The notes beneath the pieces are model-generated. The model did no database searches. It saw only the letters and a list, made by a program, of their open reading frames with translations, and was not told the DNA's origin. 64,000 nt of DNA from positions 310,001 through 374,000 of the forward strand of contig JAMXDE010000050.1 of assembly GCA_026770025.1 (NCBI GenBank). Reading direction: 5' to 3'. The position numbers were made by a program, and so were the translations under genes. Below, piece after piece: positions 1-9,194 of this stretch (its first letter is position 1; the number at the start of each line of letters is the position of its first letter). This DNA comes from Craspedostauros australis (taxonomy: Eukaryota > Bacillariophyta > Bacillariophyceae > Mastogloiales > Achnanthaceae).

Positions 1-509
1 TCCGTTTGTTGGGAGCAAGTCGACAAGTACTCTGTGCAAGGATTAGAGTCCGTAAGTTTGGCAACCTGCCATGGTGTTTGGTTGTCGTTATTGCAGACTG
101 TGATGTCTGCTTTGCCCAATTCCACCAGATACTTGACAATGTGAAGCTGACGGTGTGTGGCAGCACAGTGGAGTGGCGTGTATCCCATACTATCTTTGGC
201 ATTGACGTCTGCACAACATGATTCCACCAGACACTTGATCGCATCCATGTTTCTCATCTTGATTGCGTAGATGAGCGTCGTGTTACCATCATTGTTTTTG
301 ATATCGACGGTTGCATGGCACGTTCGCACCAAGTAGTTCATGACGTCCAAGTTCCCTCTTCCACACGCGATGTGAAGCAGGGGAGATTCATCGGGGCCCA
401 TGATCATGTCGACATGTATGCCAGGCTCCGATTGCCACCATTCCCTGATGGTGGCAACGCTCCCTTGTTTTGCAGCGATGATCAGCTGTTCAGGAGTGAT
501 CCATGACAT
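1..509 (-). CDS. Ankyrin-repeat protein, 3' part outside the window
   Basis: Reading the minus strand from an ATG at 509 gives an open frame (MSWITPEQLIIAAKQGS...) that stays open to the window edge, so the gene is cut by the window. It shows at least three ankyrin repeats, each with the TPLHCAA or PLLHIAC turn and a 'YLV..C.A.V' helix. The sequence resembles the ankyrin part of the gene at 21385-22698, including 'ADITVCNNDNQTPWQV' against 'ADVTVLNQKNQTPLQV' there, so the two are paralogues. A C-terminal BTB domain may therefore follow outside the window. Ankyrin repeats bind proteins; no catalytic role is implied. The frame has no stop for some distance upstream of this Met, so the true start could lie further upstream or be preceded by an exon. 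Confidence 0.72.
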   Translation of the reverse strand, partial: MSWITPEQLIIAAKQGSVATIREWWQSEPGIHVDMIMGPDESPLLHIACGRGNLDVMNYLVRTCHATVDIKNNDGNTTLIYAIKMRNMDAIKCLVESCCADVNAKDSMGYTPLHCAATHRQLHIVKYLVELGKADITVCNNDNQTPWQVAKLTDSNPCTEYLSTCSQQT

Positions 510-1240
510 GATTGCGGGGTCGTTTGTTGACTGCTCTGGCCAATTGCTTTGTGTTGGATATATCCTTGGTATTATTGTTTGTGGCCTTTTCTCCAAACCA
601 AGGCCAAGCACTGTGCTGTGTTGCGTTGTTTTATGAACCCTCCTTCGGTGGCTATAATGTTGAGATCCTCAACCAAAGCACCCCATTGCAGCGGTGTTTT
701 CAGGTTTTCATGCAACTTCGCTGCGCTACAATGCGGAAATCAGTTTCATTCATATGTATAGTAAGTCTCCATGTTCGTAGGCACATGGAGAGAGAGAGAG
801 AGAGAGAGAAAGCGACTTCTTGTGGGTTGTGAAGACTACGCCCAAGTCCTGCCGACTGAAAAATGATGGACTCCGCGACATGAGTACCAACCAGCCACAC
901 CAACCAAGGAGGATCCTTTTTCTCACACCACAAAGCAATATCTTCCTGGGGTTACGGCAAAATATCCATTGTTTATGGATCAATGATAAATTGATAATTG
1001 CTACCTGCTTGGAACAGTCATCCGGTCGAAGTGCAGACACATCCAACACATCCACACCCATCACACCACAACACTCCACGGTCGACGAGGCCAACACCGA
1101 CACCCACACAAACAGAAGCTGTTGAGCTCTTGAAAAGGACAGCACAGTCCAGGAACAGATCGACGCAGCATCTCAGCATCTTTGCTGACGGCGAAGACCA
1201 AACAGAGACGGACAGCAACCGCGTCAAAGACAGAACAGAC
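510..1240. other. Divergent intergenic region with a GA microsatellite
   Basis: This stretch separates the minus-strand ankyrin gene from the plus-strand uL24m gene, so it should hold both promoters. It contains a pure (GA)n run at about 788-809. Small open frames overlap in several phases with no recognisable product. An in-frame ATG at 998 could extend the uL24m frame, but the added residues are low-complexity Pro/Thr/His. Confidence 0.6.
788..809. repeat. (GA)n microsatellite
   Basis: Eleven GA dinucleotides in a row, in non-coding sequence between two divergent genes. Confidence 0.9.
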
Positions 1241-1753
1241 ATGTCGGCCAGAAACCGCCTGAACAAGATCGCGCAGCGCATCGCGCAGCAGGGCAAGCCT
1301 TCGCCGCAGCTGCGCGAGGCTGCGAAGAAGACGAGATGGGACATCGTGCGCGGCGACAAGGTGCAGGTCATCGGCAGGCATCCGGAGAGCGGCAAGCAGG
1401 GTGTCATCAAGGAGGTGCTGCGGAAGCTGGATCGCGTCATAGTGGAAGGCGTCAACATGGGAGCGAAGAACGTCAGAGGCGACAAGGAGAGGGGCATCCC
1501 AGGCAAGACCATCTCGTCCGAACGCACGATCCACTACTCCAACGTCAGCCTCGTGGATCCTGTCAAGGGGATTCCCACGCGCATATACAAGAAGGTTCTG
1601 GACAGCGGCGAGAAGGTCCGCATATCGAAGAAGAGCGGCGCCATCATTCCGCGGCCGGAGATCTTGAAGTACCGACGAAAGCCGGTCAATTCCATTGTCA
1701 CTGAGAGCGACACCGCCGATGAGGATGCCTGGGCCATCACGTATAAAGGTTAG
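1241..1753 (+). CDS. MRPL24: Mitochondrial large ribosomal subunit protein uL24m
   Basis: The 170-residue product contains the uL24/KOW module: a KOW-type turn near residues 38-60 ('RGDKVQVIGRHPESGKQG'), then 'VIVEGVNM' and 'ERTIHYSNVSLVDP', which match the bacterial L24 fold and its mitochondrial version. uL24 binds 23S-type rRNA early in large-subunit assembly. The C-terminal tail from residue 110 ('PTRIYKKVLDSGEKVRISK') is typical of mitochondrial L24. I chose the ATG at 1241 because the conserved protein starts there (MSARNRLNKIAQ, basic and amphipathic, plausible as an import signal). An in-frame ATG at 998 adds 81 low-complexity residues. No intron is needed. A plastid L24 is less likely because no signal-peptide leader is seen. 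Confidence 0.82.
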   Translation: MSARNRLNKIAQRIAQQGKPSPQLREAAKKTRWDIVRGDKVQVIGRHPESGKQGVIKEVLRKLDRVIVEGVNMGAKNVRGDKERGIPGKTISSERTIHYSNVSLVDPVKGIPTRIYKKVLDSGEKVRISKKSGAIIPRPEILKYRRKPVNSIVTESDTADEDAWAITYKG

Positions 1754-2310
1754 GGAGAATGATGGAGCATGGCAGAGAATGAGAGATGAAGAGAGGAGGA
1801 GAAGGCAGAGATGCTGACATGATCCCAAAGTAGGGCATCGCATAGAATCAAACAACGGAATTAGTCTCCGCAACACCCAACGCAATGCCCTTTGAGCCAT
1901 CCGCATTGGTACTGTGCACGAATGCGCATGCGCACGCATCTGGCTCTCATCCCGACCATAGGCTAGTTGAGCATGGATGGATCGGATCGGCCTTCGTTGT
2001 GTCAACGATTTGCGTGCCACGGACTTGCCAAGCGGATACCCACCATCGTTGTGTGGAATACATTGTGCTGTCTCCGGATCGCCCGTTCGAGCGAAACTAT
2101 CCAAAACTGCCGCCGATGACCGCCGAATGGATACTTGGATCAGGGTGCACGGCCGAATAATGTTCGAGCGACCCCATCCACCTCGATTGCTGCGTATACA
2201 TCGCTTCACTTCATGTTCTCCGTCATCTGGCCACGCATTGCTCGCTTGCCCCCTACAAGCTCATAATCTTTCCACGCACTCGACCAGAAAGCAAAATCAA
2301 TAGTAGCATC
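1754..2310. other. Intergenic, no gene recognised
   Basis: Region between two plus-strand genes. It would hold the uL24m 3'UTR and the promoter of the secreted-protein gene. Overlapping small frames on both strands show no recognisable motif. Confidence 0.5.
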
Positions 2311-3120
2311 ATGATGTTCCACCACAGATCAATCTTCACGTGGCTCACAGCCACTTTGGCGATCGGCTTCCAAGCCAACCAACATACCGCCTTGGCCGAC
2401 GCAATCGGCGTCGACAACGATGGTCCCGAACCGCACGGCGTATCCTTGACGTTCGGGCAGGATTCCGTCCACAGATTCAACTTCGGGAGTGCTGCGAGCA
2501 ACTTGCAGGACGAGGAGCTCAAGTCCGTAGACAATGACACCCCTTCCGACTCGGACGATGCCGACGCCACGTTCGATGCGGATAGCGGACTCTTCGATAT
2601 TGGAAACGACGATGCCGAGAACGACGTGATCGACAAAGACGCCGCTGTTCTCGTTACCAGCCACCCTCTGCGTGGTGCCAACAAGATCTTGGAAACGATA
2701 GCTGAAACCAATCTGTGCGCGCAGGACTTGCGCTTCGTTTCTTCCACCAACGATGCGCAGTACACAACTCCGCCGATCCAGATCACGCGCCAGACCGGAT
2801 CCCAAGTCCAATTCCAAATCCAGAACGTCTGGTCACCCGAAGACGGCACGTCCGAAGTCTACACCGTATACCAAACGAGTGGCGCCACCGCCTGTTTCCT
2901 GCACGTCGATCTCGGAGAGAATGAGACAGCCGAAGAAACCTTCACGGCCCAATGCGGCCAATCTTCGACTACCACCGTCTCAGTCTACGTGCGCGGTCCG
3001 CAACATGACGAGGACCATGCCACCACCACGATTCCCAAGTCTTGCTTCGCAGATACCACGATCGAATGGCCCACCTTTCAGCACGTCTTTGAATTGAGCT
3101 GCGAGTCAACGTGCGTCTAA
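2311..3120 (+). CDS. Secreted acidic protein of unknown function
   Basis: A 269-residue intronless frame begins with a clear signal peptide (MMFHHRSIFTWLTATLAIGF..., cleavage likely near residues 25-30). Residues 35-110 are very acidic and rich in Asp, Asn and Ser, with no Cys. Residues 130-269 form a more ordered domain with six or so Cys ('ETNLCAQDL', 'ATACFLHVD', 'TAQCGQ', 'KSCFAD', 'ELSCESTCV'), suggesting disulfides in the secretory pathway or cell wall. The Phe-at-cleavage motif of plastid proteins is not obvious, so secretion is favoured over plastid import. I do not recognise the family. Confidence 0.7.
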   Translation: MMFHHRSIFTWLTATLAIGFQANQHTALADAIGVDNDGPEPHGVSLTFGQDSVHRFNFGSAASNLQDEELKSVDNDTPSDSDDADATFDADSGLFDIGNDDAENDVIDKDAAVLVTSHPLRGANKILETIAETNLCAQDLRFVSSTNDAQYTTPPIQITRQTGSQVQFQIQNVWSPEDGTSEVYTVYQTSGATACFLHVDLGENETAEETFTAQCGQSSTTTVSVYVRGPQHDEDHATTTIPKSCFADTTIEWPTFQHVFELSCESTCV

Positions 3121-3799
3121 GCCGAGATGCGCCGAGCGTGACGTTCACGCGGCGGCAGACAGCAGAGCGCGTGGGATGGAGAGATGGGGGATAGAGGGTA
3201 GAGTGGATCCAAGTCCGCCACCAACAAGCAACAAGGAACTGCTCACAGGAACAATTTACAATGCAACTATTATAATAGAATGGGACTTGAACTCCACTGT
3301 GCGATTTCGACTGCATTGTCAGCATGCGTCAGTAGCAGCGAGATCGGTGCAGGGGGAGTATAGTACATGGAGAGTGCGCCATTGTTCTGCCAGCGGCTAG
3401 CATGGAATCGAGGCTAGATCCGAAAACGAAAATTCGCCACGAGGAATCGACGTTCTCGCGGTGACACCTCAAAGAGCACAAACCTGTGACCAAAACGACA
3501 ACCGAAACAGACACAACAAGAATCGTTGCACACACACAGCAAACGAAGCCATCCGTCTGTTGGCATCATTGGCCATCCAACATTCAAGCATGCAATGACA
3601 ATGTGGGGAGATCCAAAGGTGCGTATCGTGCGCATGTATGTGTATCTGCAGTGTGCTTCTCCGTGGGCCATCGTTGTGTTGCATTGTATTGTACAGTATT
3701 GCGTCGCTTGGAGGTGCGGGAGATTCGTTCATTGCGATGATGGATGGTTTGCCATAGTCGTACTCGTGTTGCTATTGCTCGTACTCATTCCATTCCGCG
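3121..3799. other. Intergenic; possible 5' end of the dymeclin gene
   Basis: No gene is recognised. The region probably contains the 3'UTR of the secreted-protein gene and the promoter, and perhaps a first exon, of the dymeclin gene. A short frame (ATG near 3597 followed by a donor-like AAG/GTGCGT) could be such an exon, but I cannot prove it. Confidence 0.4.
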
Positions 3800-6667
3800 A
3801 TGCTCACGCCCATCACTGTTGTCGTCGCCATCGTCTTCACTGCAACTACGAGTACGATGCTTCATTCGAACCTCCTCTACTCTGCTCTATCCCATGTCCT
3901 TCGAAACTACTATGCGCACCATGCTGTACACAACCCCCCGACGCAGAGAGCCAACAGCCTTGACGAGAACGATAATCTCGCGGTTCTGCTGCTGCAATCC
4001 TGCTCCCCGGCGCACATTGCGTGGGACGACACGCGGTGGAAGGAGATCATCTTTGGCTGCGATGTGTGGGTGCACGTGGAACCGAATCAAAAGGATGGCG
4101 TCATGCATCGGGCATGTCAGAACATGACCAAGAATGCGGCGCTCAGTTCCAACCTGGCGACGCTGTGTTTGCATGCCTCGTTGCACGTGCAGCACGTCGT
4201 GACGGCAGTGCGCGCTTGCAGCACCAACGACATTCCGCAAATGAGCAACCTCGTGCAGACGGCCAGAATTGCGAGCGGTGCCATCAAGCTGTGTATGATG
4301 TTCTGCCATGAGCTCATCATTCAATCGAGTCGATCGGATGCTGCGATCGTCACGATGGAGGATGCGATGGTGTATCGTTCACGCAAGGATCATGAGGTGG
4401 ATATCGATGCGGGAACGCATCTCATCGACTCAATCCTGGACCTTGTTTCCATCATGAACACAGCAGCAAACAAAGCATCAAGCAAAGCATGGACAATACC
4501 GGAGGTTTACGACACGGTCGTGTTCGCCTTGGATTTCATTGTCGTGCTGTCGTCCACGCAGCTGTACAGCCCCTTCGTCTCATCGTATGATGCCGCCAGC
4601 AGCAATGGGAGCAATGGGAGCAACACGAGCAATGGCAGCAACAGAACAACACTTTACGCACTTGACCACATGATGAACCGAGGTGCAAACCAAGGCAGAT
4701 CAATATCGCCACTGGAACATCATGCGAACAGTCGCACCCAATCAATACGACCGCCGTCAGTGTCGTCGACATCAAACGCATCATCGCAGCATTGGAATCC
4801 AAACAAATTGATGTCCGCTTGCATGGAAATCATCACTGGCCGACCGGAATGTCCGCCTGGAAGTATCGCGCACTACTTCCGCGACATCGGCACCAACATC
4901 GCGAAGAACACGAAGGCGAGGACGGTGCAGGATGGACTGCACGATGCGCCAGACATCGTGTTTGCATCCACAGCCAGGGATGTGGAATACGACGACCGTC
5001 ACCACCATGCCTCCTCGGAGAATGGAACTGCGCGAAAGAAGAGGACCAGCCTCGATGCGTCCACATTCATTGCCGATACCACGCACGGCATCCTCAGCTC
5101 GGTCGTCCTGCTGCCATGGCGCTTCGTGCGGTTGGTCATCGGACTTTGGGCGCACGGCAGTTCCATGCAGCATGCGTTGCTCTCCTCGCGCAATGGCGCA
5201 GCCTCGCACGACGTGCTGTGGATATCGGATTCGCCCGTTGCGGATCTTGCCACGTCCCTTGTCGTGGTGCTCGCGAACAATTTCCGAAACGAGAGCACTT
5301 GCAAACATCCTTTCCGTGCGGTGTTGCACACGTTTGCGGATAAACGATGGGAGCCCTTGCTGGTGAAGGACGGCAGCGGCAATGGCAGCAGCAGTACGAT
5401 CGATCCGTTCACCAACGGAGATCAGAATGGTGGTGGTGGCACGGGGACTTCGTCAACAGATGCGCAGTACCTCGATGAGAATGACAGCCGACATCAGCGA
5501 AACTGCTTGCAGGTGGACGTCGAATCGTTGGTAGGTACATTGGGGCAAACTTTGCACACGGAGAGCGCGGACCTGTTCCTCTACACCTTGCTCCAGTCCG
5601 CGCCATCATTCGCGGAGGCCATATCGGTCCGGTCGGACAGAGATACCTTGGTTTCACCGATACTGCGCATACTATACAACTACACTTCATCCCGCGTCCA
5701 TCACGCAAAACACACCACCAGGCACAGCACTGATCGCAACAGCGAGGAAACGACCCTGCGTTCCACATCGCACATCTATGTCTGCCTCATCCTCGTTCTC
5801 ATCTTTTCGCAGGATATCTCGTTCGGCAACGACGCATTCCAACGCATCGACGTCGCCGAAGTTGCATGGTACAAGGAACGACAGCTGCGCAACATCAACT
5901 TTGGATCGTTGCTGCTGCTGTGCCTGTTGCGGTGCTTGCTATTCGGACTGGTGCGCCTGCGAGACCCCTTCGTACTGAGCAACTGCTGCGCCATCCTGAC
6001 CAACATCGCACCGACCATCGTGAACCTGCACGAATACGCCGCAATGCGCTTGGCGTCCGTCACGGTGACGATCCTTCGGCGATACGCCGCCGACCGCAAA
6101 CAGGATGCCGCCAGCGATGACGGCGATGCCATGCAAGCGCAGGCCGTCGAGACTATTATGTACGCCCTGCACCAATGCCTCGCCAAATCCAAGATCCATC
6201 GCAATCTGCATCTGCTGTACGCCCTGGTGTATTACCAATCGGATCTGAACCCCCTCCTGAAGGCCGCGCCACAAAGTAAAGCCACGACCGACATTTGGGA
6301 CGCCATCAGCCAGGCCACGACGGTGATCCAAGAACGCGGCGGATGGTCGGCGGCCGAAGCCATGAACGTATTGGAATGCGAGTACAATGCCAAACCAGAC
6401 GCGGCGGACGATCGTAGCTTCCCCAAGGCAGAGTACCGATGCAGCTACGAAGAGGAGCACGATTCGGAAAGCTTCTTCGTGCCGTACATTTGGAATGTGA
6501 TCGTGAGCACGGTGTGCTCCGGGACGTTGCACTGGGACAAGCGTTCGATCGCGGTGTTCAAGCCGGACGATATCCCTCGAGCGGATCCGGCGCCGGTTGC
6601 CAGCGACGAACCTGTCGCCGACGCAAAGCCAGCGAGCAATGACAATCTTGGTGATGACATGGTGTAG
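3800..6667 (+). CDS. DYM: Dymeclin (Golgi-associated trafficking protein)
   Basis: A single frame of 955 codons matches the dymeclin family. The best match is the helical repeat near residues 715-755 ('VRLRDPFVLSNCCAILTNI' then 'LHEYAAMRLASV'), the counterpart of the metazoan 'LRLRDEYLQTTCLAALANM' segment. Near residues 890-910 it has the terminal 'FFVPYIWNVI' block. Dymeclin shuttles between cytosol and Golgi and is needed for Golgi organisation and secretion. Low-complexity inserts occur at about 265-290 (Asn/Gly/Ser repeats encoded by GGGAGCAAT units) and 530-560. At 955 residues it is longer than the human protein of about 670. The N-terminus is uncertain: family members start with a myristoylatable Met-Gly, and this frame begins with a hydrophobic stretch instead, so a short upstream exon may join near 3940. 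Confidence 0.78.
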   Translation: MLTPITVVVAIVFTATTSTMLHSNLLYSALSHVLRNYYAHHAVHNPPTQRANSLDENDNLAVLLLQSCSPAHIAWDDTRWKEIIFGCDVWVHVEPNQKDGVMHRACQNMTKNAALSSNLATLCLHASLHVQHVVTAVRACSTNDIPQMSNLVQTARIASGAIKLCMMFCHELIIQSSRSDAAIVTMEDAMVYRSRKDHEVDIDAGTHLIDSILDLVSIMNTAANKASSKAWTIPEVYDTVVFALDFIVVLSSTQLYSPFVSSYDAASSNGSNGSNTSNGSNRTTLYALDHMMNRGANQGRSISPLEHHANSRTQSIRPPSVSSTSNASSQHWNPNKLMSACMEIITGRPECPPGSIAHYFRDIGTNIAKNTKARTVQDGLHDAPDIVFASTARDVEYDDRHHHASSENGTARKKRTSLDASTFIADTTHGILSSVVLLPWRFVRLVIGLWAHGSSMQHALLSSRNGAASHDVLWISDSPVADLATSLVVVLANNFRNESTCKHPFRAVLHTFADKRWEPLLVKDGSGNGSSSTIDPFTNGDQNGGGGTGTSSTDAQYLDENDSRHQRNCLQVDVESLVGTLGQTLHTESADLFLYTLLQSAPSFAEAISVRSDRDTLVSPILRILYNYTSSRVHHAKHTTRHSTDRNSEETTLRSTSHIYVCLILVLIFSQDISFGNDAFQRIDVAEVAWYKERQLRNINFGSLLLLCLLRCLLFGLVRLRDPFVLSNCCAILTNIAPTIVNLHEYAAMRLASVTVTILRRYAADRKQDAASDDGDAMQAQAVETIMYALHQCLAKSKIHRNLHLLYALVYYQSDLNPLLKAAPQSKATTDIWDAISQATTVIQERGGWSAAEAMNVLECEYNAKPDAADDRSFPKAEYRCSYEEEHDSESFFVPYIWNVIVSTVCSGTLHWDKRSIAVFKPDDIPRADPAPVASDEPVADAKPASNDNLGDDMV

Positions 6668-7225
6668 AGTACAAGGGGAGTACGAGTGAGTTGGTGGTAC
6701 CGTATCACATCATATGAGTACATACTATACATTAGAGAAAGCAGGTATGCGCTGGCACTAGTACGAGCAGGAGTAAAAGTCAATAGAAAGTCGTTACTCC
6801 AGATGCAGATGAAAGCATCGCTGTGGACAACGAACGAGCTTCCATTGTTGAATCTTGAGGGAACGAGGGGTTGCGTTGATTCTTTGCGATGCATCGTGCC
6901 TGGCGTTTGCGAGTCTGTCAATCCATGCGCGTTGCGTTATCAGCCATGCGTGGTACCATCCCATCTTCGAGCACATCAGATGCAATACTTGGCCACGACG
7001 GATTGGTCGCTTCTACACTGTGTGCGCAAGAGAGGAATAGAGTCCTATAATCTAGAGCACTATCATGGGCACTTTTAGTCTCTCACTGTCGATTGAAGCA
7101 CTCTTGAGCTCTTGCCGATGTGCGCACAAGAAAGGGTGCTCCAGGGGGGATGATGCTTGATCATCTCGATGGTACGTGTATGCAACATGACGTGAGGCTA
7201 CGCTGCATGCAATGCAGCGCGTCGT
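6668..7225. other. Convergent intergenic region
   Basis: The region lies between the 3' ends of dymeclin (+) and the Rieske gene (-). No conserved frame was seen. It probably holds the two 3'UTRs. Confidence 0.5.
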
Positions 7226-8416
7226 TTAACCGATGAGAAGGTTCTTTTCATCGATGAATTTGTATGGTGGCACCTCGAGGTTGAGCGGGGCTGGTCCCTT
7301 GCGGATGCGTCCGCTGAGGTCGTAGTGGGATCCGTGGCAAGGGCAGAACCATCCATTGTATTCACCGGCGTTGGAGACTGGCACGCATCCCAAGTGCGGA
7401 CAGATGGCAATGACGATGATCCATTCTGGGTTGATGACGCGGTCCATGTCGGTCTCTGGGTCGCGCAGGTGCTCCAATGGGATGGAGCGGATCTCGTCGA
7501 TCTCTGCGGCCACACGACGTCTGATGAAGATTGGCTTTCCACGCCACTTGACGGTGATGGTCTCGCCGAAGTCGACGTCGGAGAGATCGAAATCGGCGGT
7601 GGCCAAGGCGGCGGCGGAAGCGGAGATACTGAGCGAGGCAACACACTTCACAACCAGCAGACGTGCGAAGGAGGCGTAGGCGAATCGAACAGTGGTGAGC
7701 ATCATGTAGGCAAAGGCGCGTCTCTCTGGCTCCTGGGCCTTGTCGATGCGGTCATCGTAGAATCCGGTGTCCACACTTCCGAGCTCATGCATCTCTGGGA
7801 CTCCGGAGGCGACCGGGACATTCTTGGATCCGCCGGCGGCGAATGCTCGTGCGAAGGCTGCAGATGGTGTGTATTTGCGTACGGATGTGCATGTGCGGAT
7901 GTATGTGCATATGAATACGTGTGTTTGTCAGCGTATGTGGGAGTTGTATACGGGGCGAAGAGTGATCAAATGGATGTGATAGTGTGTATGTGTGTGTTAG
8001 CCATACTATTATTATTGTTGCAATAGCGTTGTTGGTCGGTGCAACCGGAGGTGTGAATTCGAATGCCAACAACTGCATTGCATCCAACGCGGCTCCGACG
8101 AAAGAGACAACAAGTAGACAATAGAGACGTCCATGAACACCTCCTTTCTCCCATCATCATGGTCACGATCAAGGCGACTTATCCATCTGTCCTACTACCA
8201 CGCTTGGCTACCACGAGCACGGCATCATTGGCGGCGACGCAGCTACCCGCAGACCCAACGTGGATACTCTGCAAAGAACCCATTCGACCTGACTCTCCAC
8301 CAACAACTCTGACCGAATCAGCTCGACTCACTGTTGGTGGCTCCGCCGGTTCGGAATGTCTTGGCCATTCCGAAGGCTCTGGGAGCCAGGCGTGTGGAAA
8401 GGCGCAGGGCGTTCAT
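7226..8416 (-). CDS. UQCRFS1: Rieske iron-sulfur subunit of mitochondrial complex III
   Basis: Two exons: 8416-8332 and 7857-7226, with a GTGAGT donor and a CTGCAG acceptor. They splice in frame to 238 residues. Exon 1 encodes a basic, Ser/Arg-rich mitochondrial presequence (MNALRLSTRLAPRAFG). Exon 2 carries the single membrane anchor (about residues 78-105) and the Rieske 2Fe-2S fold with both ligand boxes, CPHLGC and CPCHGSHYD, followed by 'GPAPLNLEVPPYKF'. The protein passes electrons from ubiquinol to cytochrome c1. The absence of a bipartite leader and the 'CPHLGC...CPCHGSHYD' signature favour the mitochondrial bc1 over the plastid b6f version. The 474-base intron is GT-rich. Confidence 0.93.
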
Positions 8417-9194
8417 CTTGACAAGTTACTTTCGTACGGGCGGTTCGAAGAGATGATGATCCGGATGAACCTCTTGCTGATGTTGCGGTTGATGTTGGTG
8501 GAGGCTGATGCCGTTGCGCTTGCTTCGTGCCTCTTTCGTCTCTTCTTGGTGCTGTTGGCGCAATCCGCATGTTGCTGTCGATCCAACGCGTAACGCGAAC
8601 AACCACGGCACCGCGTTGCGCCCCCTCGTAGAAAAGTTCGGATCGGGCACACTCACCATCGCTGCGCTGTTCGTCCATCGCGAAAAACAACAGCACAAAC
8701 GGGGAAACTGGCGAAAACCGCGGTTGAATCCCACGTCATCAGGTCATGGGTCCGACGTCATTTCATTCGAATTCAAACAAACTCAAACAGTCCTTAGTTT
8801 GATCCATCGAGTCGGTAGTCGAAATAACATCAACTTTCCAGTCATGCCAAATGGCGGCAAAATTCGAAATGCGTCCGTTACGTTCACGTCGTTTCGCTCC
8901 ACAAATTCGGCCATCATTTTGCTGCGAGACGAATGAAGCAGTGCGCCAACACACCACACAATCGCCGCAATCACCCTTGCTTCTTTCATTCAGCAGAGAG
9001 AAGTGGCGTGCTTGCGATTGTGGGTGTGATGTCATGGTCATACGTACGATGCGGAACATCTCCCCAGGCTCACATGTCATCATAATCCATTGTCAGTGCA
9101 ACCATCAGCATTGCCACACTGTCATCATCGGATACGAACTACTTGGAATTACTTCTACTGCTTGTGAAAGAACGAAATCAAACAGAACGCAACG
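8417..9194. promoter_or_regulatory. Divergent promoter region with two ACGTCA motifs
   Basis: The region lies between the Rieske gene (-) and the carbonic-anhydrase-like gene (+). Two ACGTCA hexamers lie at 8733-8738 and 8755-8760, the second inside GACGTCAT. ACGTCA and TGACGT are the core of the CO2/cAMP-responsive elements described upstream of a diatom carbonic anhydrase, which bind bZIP factors. Whether they act here, and on which gene, is inference. Small frames in the region show no recognisable product. Confidence 0.3.

Noticed and set aside
1061-2209. Minus-strand open frame of 382 codons over the uL24m gene
   Set aside because: It lies opposite a recognised ribosomal protein and its translation has no conserved pattern.
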